A DNA stretch of 48,228 nt, taken from the NCBI GenBank assembly GCA_024102915.1, contig JAGFJG010000118.1:1-48228 (forward strand). Direction: 5' to 3'. Shown here piece by piece: positions 43,177 through 48,228 of this stretch (positions are counted from its first letter, which is position 1; each line of letters begins with the position of its first letter). The translations under genes were made by a program, and so were the position numbers. This DNA is from Caldilineales bacterium (lineage in GTDB: Bacteria > Chloroflexota > Anaerolineae > J102). The notes under the pieces were generated by a model. That model did not search any database and had not been told where the DNA came from. It was given only the letters and a program-made list of their open reading frames with translations.

Positions 43177-43613
43177 TTCAGGGGCGCGCTGTCGTGGGAG
43201 GCAACGCCGAAGGTTTGGCGCTGGTTTCGGACGAACCCCTTTCGTTCTGGGGCGGCTACGACCATCGCACGGGCGAGATCACCGACCGCCGCCACCCGCT
43301 CTCCAGCCAAATTGCAGCTGGACGCATCCTGGCGCTGCCGTTCAGCCGGGGGTCATCCACTACCGCCGCCGTCCTGCTCGAAGCGATTCGGTCCGGCACT
43401 GCCCCCGCCGCCATTCTCACCACCGGCGACGACACCTTCTTCGCCCTGGCCATCATCGTCGCCAGCGAGATGTATGGAGTCACCCTGCCGCTGGTCGCCA
43501 TCCCCGCCGACGCCTTCGCCAGCCTGAAAACAGGCATGTACATACGTATCGAAGCGGATGGCAGAGTCGAGGTTAGCGCTGTGTCTGGCGAGGATTTTTC
43601 TAACAAACTTTAG
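43164..43613 (+). CDS. Aconitase X, small (swivel) subunit (DUF126)
   Basis: 149 residues from the ATG at 43164, which overlaps the large subunit by 13 bases. DUF126 blocks are GRAVVGGNAEGLALVSDEPLSFWGG, FSRGSSTTAAVLLEA and PAAILTTGDDTFFALAIIVASEMYG. The swivelling domain completes the active site of the two-subunit AcnX. The end of this gene is followed by a possible promoter for the radical SAM gene. Confidence 0.92.
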   Translation: MAGMIQGRAVVGGNAEGLALVSDEPLSFWGGYDHRTGEITDRRHPLSSQIAAGRILALPFSRGSSTTAAVLLEAIRSGTAPAAILTTGDDTFFALAIIVASEMYGVTLPLVAIPADAFASLKTGMYIRIEADGRVEVSAVSGEDFSNKL

Positions 43614-43618
43614 ATAAA

Positions 43619-43647
43619 TTGCTCCCCTGACCAGATTGTGGTATTGT
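43619..43647 (+). promoter_or_regulatory. Possible promoter of the radical SAM gene
   Basis: TTGCTC (43619-43624), a 17-nt spacer and TATTGT (43642-43647), about 85 bases before the ATG at 43732. Confidence 0.4.
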
Positions 43648-43731
43648 CTCCAGTTGCTGCTCGCCCTCATCATTGCGCGTGCGGCAATTCGGAATTGTTC
43701 CGATCTCACCGAAGCATCACATGGAGTTATC

Positions 43732-45072
43732 ATGCGACGTGTCGTCTTAATTCAGCCCAAGCGGGATGGCCGAATCTTCGGCAAAGCGCCTGGATCACCC
43801 TACACCCTCATGCGTCTGGCCTCGCTCGTGCCGGAAGAAGTCCCGGTCGAGATTTGGGATGAGAACGTCATGGAATTACCCATGGACACATTGGGCGAGG
43901 GCGATCTGGTGGGCGTGACTTCGATGACGGTCACCATCGAACGGGCGGAGAAGATCGCCGCCAGGGCGATGGCGCAAAAAGCTGGCGTTGTCGTCGGCGG
44001 CGTTCATGCCACGCTGATGCCCGAACACGTCGAGACGTTCGCCCACAGCACGATGATTGGGGAGGGATATTTCACCTGGCAGCAATTGATTCAGGATTAC
44101 GCCAGTGAAGGCATTAAAGGAATGAAACCCGTCTATCGGGATGAAGAGTGGGCGGATTTGCACGGCATAGCCACCATCACTGATCGGGTAATTAAGATGG
44201 TGGATGAGAAGAACAACTATTGGACGCCCTATCTGGAAATCACGCGCGGCTGCCCGCGCAATTGCTCGTTCTGCACGGCCATCCGGGTCAGCGGGCGGCG
44301 GATGCGTCTGCGCCCGGTGGACGAGGTAGTCGATGAGATTCAGCGCCGCGGCATCAAGCGATTCTTCCTGACCGACGACAACTTCGGCCTGAACTTTACC
44401 ACCGACCCCGATTATTGCGTTGAACTGTTTGAGGCTTTGCGCAAGCTCGACCTTGTGGGCTGGACCTGCCAGTCGGAGATGAGCATCGCCAAATACCCTG
44501 AATTGCTGGAACTGAGCCGGGAAGCGCATCTCGACAAACATTTCATCGGTTTCGAGAGCGTGAACCCTTCCAATCGCCGGGAATTGGGCGGCAAATCTCA
44601 GGGGCTCGCTCCCGCCACCAGCGATGCGATCCGGGCAATCCGCAATTCCGGCGTTGGTGTTGTCGGCCTTTTCGTGATGGGATTCGACGAGGACACGCCC
44701 GCTACATTTCAGGCGATGTGGGACTTCATCCGCCAAAGTGAATTGGACAGCGTCAGCACCACGATTCTCACGCCCTTCCCCGGCACGCCTTTCCGAGAAC
44801 TGGTGCAGTCTGAAGGCCGATTATTGGACATGCCCTGGCGTTATTATGACACCGCCCACCTCACCTTCGTCCCCAAGAACATGACGGTGGAGGAGATGCG
44901 AGCGGCTTACGATTGGCTTTGCCGCAAGACGTACAGCCCCAGCCAGATTGCCCGACGGGGGCTGCGCTCGGTGGGACGTTATCCGCTGATGCAGGCGGGG
45001 AAAAAACTGTTCGGCAGTTTCAGCACCGACTACGGCTATCGCCGCACCTACGCTTATCGGAAAGCGTTCTAA
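43732..45072 (+). CDS. B12-binding-domain radical SAM protein
   Basis: 446 residues from the ATG at 43732 (GGAG six bases upstream). An in-frame hydrophobic extension to 43636 has no ribosome site. The N-terminal Rossmann-like domain resembles a cobalamin-binding domain (LIQPKRDGRIFG, VGVTSMTVTIERAEKIA, VVVGGVHATLMPEHV) but lacks DxHxxG. The radical SAM core has TRGCPRNCSFC (Cys174, 178, 181), FFLTDDNFGLN and FIGFESVNP. It is of the BchE/hopanoid-modifying style that catalyses methylation, cyclisation or rearrangement. The substrate is unknown. Confidence 0.88.
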   Translation: MRRVVLIQPKRDGRIFGKAPGSPYTLMRLASLVPEEVPVEIWDENVMELPMDTLGEGDLVGVTSMTVTIERAEKIAARAMAQKAGVVVGGVHATLMPEHVETFAHSTMIGEGYFTWQQLIQDYASEGIKGMKPVYRDEEWADLHGIATITDRVIKMVDEKNNYWTPYLEITRGCPRNCSFCTAIRVSGRRMRLRPVDEVVDEIQRRGIKRFFLTDDNFGLNFTTDPDYCVELFEALRKLDLVGWTCQSEMSIAKYPELLELSREAHLDKHFIGFESVNPSNRRELGGKSQGLAPATSDAIRAIRNSGVGVVGLFVMGFDEDTPATFQAMWDFIRQSELDSVSTTILTPFPGTPFRELVQSEGRLLDMPWRYYDTAHLTFVPKNMTVEEMRAAYDWLCRKTYSPSQIARRGLRSVGRYPLMQAGKKLFGSFSTDYGYRRTYAYRKAF

Positions 45073-45101
45073 AACATAGCCACACTCAACTCGGAAGAAA
45101 A

Positions 45102-45160
45102 AACCGCAGATTTCGCAGATGGCGCAGATGAAGGCGGAAGAATCTGCGAAATTTGCGGTT
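45102..45160. repeat. CAGATTTCGCAGAT-type hairpin repeat
   Basis: AACCGCAGATTTCGCAGAT (45102-45120) and ATCTGCGAAATTTGCGGTT (45142-45160) pair with one mismatch around a 21-nt loop. It is related to 36316-36371. Confidence 0.82.
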
Positions 45161-45167
45161 CAAATGA

Positions 45168-45203
45168 AAGACCCCCGGATCATCTCTGGGGGTCTTCGTT
45201 TTC
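45168..45203. terminator. Bidirectional terminator between convergent genes
   Basis: AAGACCCCC (45168-45176) pairs with GGGGGTCTT (45188-45196), followed by CGTTTT. An A-rich segment lies on the other side. Confidence 0.8.
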
Positions 45204-45218
45204 AGTGGTTGGGTGAGG

Positions 45219-45719
45219 TCATTCGGCGGGGGTTTCTTCGACGCCGAGGATGCCTGCCAATTCGCTGAGCGCCTGACGCTCGGCATCGCTGACGCGCACA
45301 GCGCCGATGCCCAGGAATCCACCCTCTTTGGACGCATTGGCGGTATTTTCGGCGACCTCATACAGCCAGCCGGTAATCTCAGTCACTTCTTCCGGTGTGG
45401 CCTTGTCATGCAGAAGCTGCACCACGGCGTTCAGATTTGCCTGCGATTCCGCTTTCATGGTGGCAGGGTCTTTGGAGCTGAAATGCGGCTGCGCTTGCTT
45501 GGCCGTTTCTTTGTTTGCGAATTCGGCCAGCATATGGCGCAAAAGTTCGGTGGTATCGGGTTTCTTGGCTTCTGCGGCGATTGCTTTGGCCGTTGAATAG
45601 GCCTCTTTGACGGAACCGAAAACGCTGGGGCTTGCAGCCGAAATATAAATGGTGACGGTCATCGGCGCTTCAAGCAGCGATTCCCATTCCTCAGGTGTGA
45701 AATCGGATTTGGTCGTCAT
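45219..45719 (-). CDS. Conserved hypothetical protein
   Basis: 166 residues, acidic, mainly helical, without signal or membrane segment. It starts SDFTPEEWESLLEAPMTVTIYISAASPS and contains SVKEAYSTAKAIAAEAKKP, LRHMLAEFANKETAKQAQP, a Gly-rich turn GGFLGIGAVRVSDAERQALSEL and an acidic tail. The repeated helix-turn pattern suggests a small helical bundle. No family or function was recognised. It is monocistronic by position, 74 bases from the stop of the PEP-hydrolase-like gene. Confidence 0.75.
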   Translation of the reverse strand: MTTKSDFTPEEWESLLEAPMTVTIYISAASPSVFGSVKEAYSTAKAIAAEAKKPDTTELLRHMLAEFANKETAKQAQPHFSSKDPATMKAESQANLNAVVQLLHDKATPEEVTEITGWLYEVAENTANASKEGGFLGIGAVRVSDAERQALSELAGILGVEETPAE

Positions 45720-45793
45720 TTCAATCCTCGTTGTGAGTCAGGTTGGGAAGATTTTCTGGGTGAATTGTATCGCAATCGCCATCATATCGTGAA

Positions 45794-46630
45794 TTATGCC
45801 GTGTGACCCAACGACTTGAAGGCTTCGACCTGAGCCTGAATGGCGCGCTCGGTGGGCAGCCGCTCCACGCTGGACGCGCCGTAAAAGCCGACGATGCCCG
45901 GCATTTTTTGCAACGCCACGCCGACATTTTCCGGCTCATCGAAGGGGCCGCCATGGCAGATCACCCATTGCTGCGGTCGCACCGACCACGCCGCCTCCGC
46001 CATCGCCATCACCTGATCGCAGGCTTCGTCCAGGCTGAATGCGTGTGCGGCGCCGATGCTGCCAGCGGTGGTCAGGCCAACATGCGCCACCAGCAGGTCG
46101 CACCCGGCCTCGACCATCGCCCTCGCTTCGTCCGGATTGAAGGCATATGGCGAGGTGAATAGCTTCATCTTCCGGGCCAGGGCGACCAGCTCCACCTCCT
46201 TGTCATAGCCCATGCCGGTAGCTTCGATGTTGGCGCGCATGCGGCCTTCGTACAGGCCGACGGTGGGGAAATTCTGCACGCCGGAAAAACCCTGGCGCTT
46301 GAGTTCTTTCAGAAAAATCGGCATTTGCCGGAAAGGGTCGGTGCCGCAGACGCCCGCCAGTACCGGCGTGTGTTTGACGACCGGCAGCACCTCCGCCCCC
46401 ATCTCCACGACGATGGCATTGGCGTCGCCGAAGGGCAACAGCCCGGCCATCGAACCTCGCCCCGCCATCCGAAACCGCCCCGAATTGTAGATGATGAGCA
46501 GGTCGGCGCCCCCGGCTTCGGCGAATTTGGCGGAGATGCCCGTGCCCGCGCCGCAGCCGACGATTGGCCGTCCGGCGTCTATCTGCGCTTGCAGGCGTTT
46601 GAGAATTTCTTTGCGTTTGATACGTGCCAT
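45794..46630 (-). CDS. Phosphoenolpyruvate-hydrolase-family TIM-barrel protein
   Basis: 278 residues from an ATG preceded by AGGAG. It begins RIKRKEILKRLQAQIDAGRPIVGCGAGTGISAKFAEAGGAD. Further blocks are IIYNSGRFRMAGRGSMAG, VLAGVCGTDPFRQM, GFSGVQNFPTVGLYEGRMRANIEATGMGY, LLVAHVGLTTAGSIG and VICHGGPFDEP. This is the PEP-hydrolase/TIM-barrel signal-transduction family that usually travels with UPF0261 (Tm-1-like) genes, as here. The physiological reaction is unsettled; the distribution suggests catabolism of a small carboxylate or sugar acid. Confidence 0.9.
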   Translation of the reverse strand: MARIKRKEILKRLQAQIDAGRPIVGCGAGTGISAKFAEAGGADLLIIYNSGRFRMAGRGSMAGLLPFGDANAIVVEMGAEVLPVVKHTPVLAGVCGTDPFRQMPIFLKELKRQGFSGVQNFPTVGLYEGRMRANIEATGMGYDKEVELVALARKMKLFTSPYAFNPDEARAMVEAGCDLLVAHVGLTTAGSIGAAHAFSLDEACDQVMAMAEAAWSVRPQQWVICHGGPFDEPENVGVALQKMPGIVGFYGASSVERLPTERAIQAQVEAFKSLGHTA

Positions 46631-46753
46631 GGGGCGCTCTCCTGTGGGAGCTGGATATTTGTTATTGGGTGTTCAGTATCAGTGGTCAGTAAGCGGTAAG
46701 CAGATGCACAGTGATTGGAAGCCCCTGAGACTTCCGACCTCCGACTTCTGTCC

Positions 46754-47968
46754 TCAGTTCGCAGGTATCATCGCCAGGATCAGTTCGACCGCCGTTTCGG
46801 CGAGGATGGGGTCGTTGATATTGGCGTCGATTTCAATCAGGTCGATGCCGGGCCTGATGTTGTGGCGAATGGCGTCGAAACAGGCGGCATCCGCTGCCGG
46901 GTCCCAGAACGCACCGCCGGGGCTGTCCAACTGCGAGACGCCTTGCAGCGGCAACAGAATCGCCACGGGGCCGGTCGAGGCATTGGCGGCGGCGGCGATC
47001 ATCCCGCCGATACGCCGGTTCTCTTCTGCATTCGTACGCATCAACGTGACATTGGGATTCCATTCATACAGCTTTCGCTGGCGATAGTGTGCGGGCAGGG
47101 TGTCGGGAGCCCAGAAGTTAGCCATATCGACACAGCCCGGGGACAACACGGTGGGGATGCCACGGCGGGCCGAGGCCAACAGACGGTCAGGGCCAGCGCT
47201 GAACACGCCGCCGCAGACCTCATCGGCTAGCTCGGTCGTCGTCAAATCCAGATTAGCGGCCACGAACCCATCGGCGATGAGCGATTCCATCGTCCTTCCC
47301 CCGGCGCCCGTGGCATGGAAGACCAGGACTTCGTAGCCCTGCGCTTCCAAAAGCCGCTGCGCATGGGTGATGCAGGGAGTCGTGTTGCCAAACATGCTGG
47401 CGCTGATCACGGGCTTTTCCATGCCCGAATCGGTTGCTTTCATGTTGACCATGCCCGTCATCGCGCCGGCGGCATTGGCGTAGACCCGGCGGCTGATGCG
47501 ATTGACCCCGGCCACATCGACGACAGCGGGCATCATGACGATATCTTTCGTACCGACATACTGCGAGACATCGCCCGCCCCCACCGTCGTGACCATGAGC
47601 TTGGGCACGCCAAACGGCAACGCCCGCATGCCGGCGCAGGCAATCGAAGTGCCGCCGCCCCCGCCCATCGCCATCACCCCATCCAGCCTGCCTTGCTCGA
47701 ACAGCCGGGATAGCACGACCGCCAATCCCGCCGACATGGTGCGCATGGATTGGGTCTTGTCGGCTTTCCGCCGCAATTCATCGATACTCGATCCGCCTGC
47801 TTTGGCGACCTCAGCGTTCGTGACATCGGCTGGAAAAGGCGGATCGCCCAGGATGCCGAAATCGATGAGCAGCGTATCGAGCCCCCGCGCCTGGATCAGG
47901 TCTCGCACAAATGCGTAGTCAGCCCACTTTGTATCGAGAGCGCCCGCCAAAACAATCGATTTTGTCAT
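46754..47968 (-). CDS. UPF0261 / Tm-1-like ATP-binding domain protein
   Basis: 404 residues. It begins KSIVLAGALDTKWADYAFVRDLI and has a Gly-rich AMGGGGGTSIACAGMRALPFG, KDIVMMPAVVDVAGVNRIS, VFHATGAGGRTMESLIADG and VLSPGCVDMANFWAPDTLP. The architecture matches the Tm-1 N-terminal ATP-binding region, first known from tomato antiviral Tm-1. Bacterial members pair with the TIM-barrel gene that follows. It starts six bases after the TauE/SafE gene stop, so permease, Tm-1-like and TIM-barrel genes probably form one operon. Confidence 0.9.
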   Translation of the reverse strand: MTKSIVLAGALDTKWADYAFVRDLIQARGLDTLLIDFGILGDPPFPADVTNAEVAKAGGSSIDELRRKADKTQSMRTMSAGLAVVLSRLFEQGRLDGVMAMGGGGGTSIACAGMRALPFGVPKLMVTTVGAGDVSQYVGTKDIVMMPAVVDVAGVNRISRRVYANAAGAMTGMVNMKATDSGMEKPVISASMFGNTTPCITHAQRLLEAQGYEVLVFHATGAGGRTMESLIADGFVAANLDLTTTELADEVCGGVFSAGPDRLLASARRGIPTVLSPGCVDMANFWAPDTLPAHYRQRKLYEWNPNVTLMRTNAEENRRIGGMIAAAANASTGPVAILLPLQGVSQLDSPGGAFWDPAADAACFDAIRHNIRPGIDLIEIDANINDPILAETAVELILAMIPAN

Positions 47969-47974
47969 GACCGG

Positions 47975-48228
47975 TCAGGCTGACAGCGCCTGGAAGATGA
48001 GCAACAGGCTGGTGAGGAACAGTAGGGCGATGATCAGTAAATCGAATGCCTGCTTGTTGAGCTTGCTCGCCAGCCAGCGGCCCAGCCAGACGCCGACCGG
48101 CACAAGGATTAGGACCGGCAAGAGGATGCCCATCAGAGCGTTGGCGTCGAAAAGCCCGGCCGGCCAATAGAATGGGACTTTGAGCCAGTATAGGATCAGG
48201 AAAAAGATAGCGGACGTGCCGATGAACA
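47975..48228 (-). CDS. TauE/SafE-family permease, C-terminal part (5' end outside window)
   Basis: The last 84 codons of a polytopic membrane protein. They hold FIGTSAIFFLILYWLKVPFY, then LLPVLILVPVGVWLGRWLASKLN, and the closing helix LLIIALLFLTSLLLIFQAL. The GVWLGRWLASKLNKQAFDLLI stretch is typical of the C-terminal half of TauE/SafE anion exporters or permeases. It probably moves an organic or sulfur anion used or released by the adjacent Tm-1/TIM-barrel pair. The family call is from the C-terminus only. Confidence 0.75.
   Translation of the reverse strand, partial: FIGTSAIFFLILYWLKVPFYWPAGLFDANALMGILLPVLILVPVGVWLGRWLASKLNKQAFDLLIIALLFLTSLLLIFQALSA

Overview
The window is about 48 kb of a moderately GC-rich bacterial chromosome. 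Several features point to a Chloroflexota (Anaerolineae/Caldilineae-like) genome: Thr/Pro-rich linkers behind single membrane anchors, DUF4230 proteins, a T-box leader, GlcD and TRAP genes, many UroD/corrinoid paralogues, and short dispersed palindromic repeats of the CAGTAATCAGT and CAGATTTCGCAGAT type. This placement is an inference from gene style. No rRNA or other phylogenetic marker is present apart from proS and one tRNA.

Layout. Positions 1-2100 (minus strand) hold the 5' end of an alaX-like gene behind a T-box leader, then two tandem DUF4230 membrane proteins, one broken by an in-frame TAG. Positions 2279-10009 look like an organic-acid module. An acyl-CoA ligase, a universal stress protein and TRAP permeases dctQ/dctM lie on the plus strand. 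They converge on a minus-strand operon of a GrdB/PrdB-family protein with an in-frame UGA at its redox position (probable selenoprotein), a GlcD-type FAD 2-hydroxyacid dehydrogenase and a TakP-like TRAP binding protein. Lactate or a related 2-hydroxy/2-oxo acid is the likely substrate. Positions 10127-15257 are housekeeping and unassigned genes: a methyltransferase, proS, tRNA-Val(CAC), an FkbM methyltransferase and membrane proteins. Positions 15468-21503 carry a large membrane-anchored phospholipase-D-like protein and a fused E1alpha-E1beta thiamine-diphosphate dehydrogenase.

Positions 21661-38956 are the most unusual part: a corrinoid methyltransferase system married to sugar uptake. A LacI-type regulator is fused to a UroD-family methyltransferase domain (31762-34029). 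It is transcribed divergently from a corrinoid protein, a UroD protein, a ferredoxin-ASKHA reductive activator and a protein resembling the methionine-synthase activation domain. Downstream of the regulator, on the minus strand, lie UroD, L-rhamnose mutarotase, UroD, a binding protein that is an internal tandem duplication of itself, two MalFG-type permeases, a corrinoid cap-only fragment, a full corrinoid protein and another UroD. A strong palindrome lies in the divergent promoter region. A reasonable reading is import of an O-methylated sugar or similar C1 donor, UroD-dependent transfer of the methyl group to corrinoid proteins and ATP-dependent reactivation of the cobalt, under a regulator that has recruited the enzyme domain. 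No MtrH-type or other folate methyltransferase is visible in the window, so the methyl acceptor is unknown.

Positions 38975-48228 hold a hydantoinase/oxoprolinase-family protein, DUF1638, the two aconitase-X subunits, a radical SAM protein, a conserved hypothetical, a PEP-hydrolase-family TIM barrel, a UPF0261 (Tm-1-like) protein and the C-terminal end of a TauE/SafE permease. Promoters, terminators and palindromes were located by eye and are predictions.
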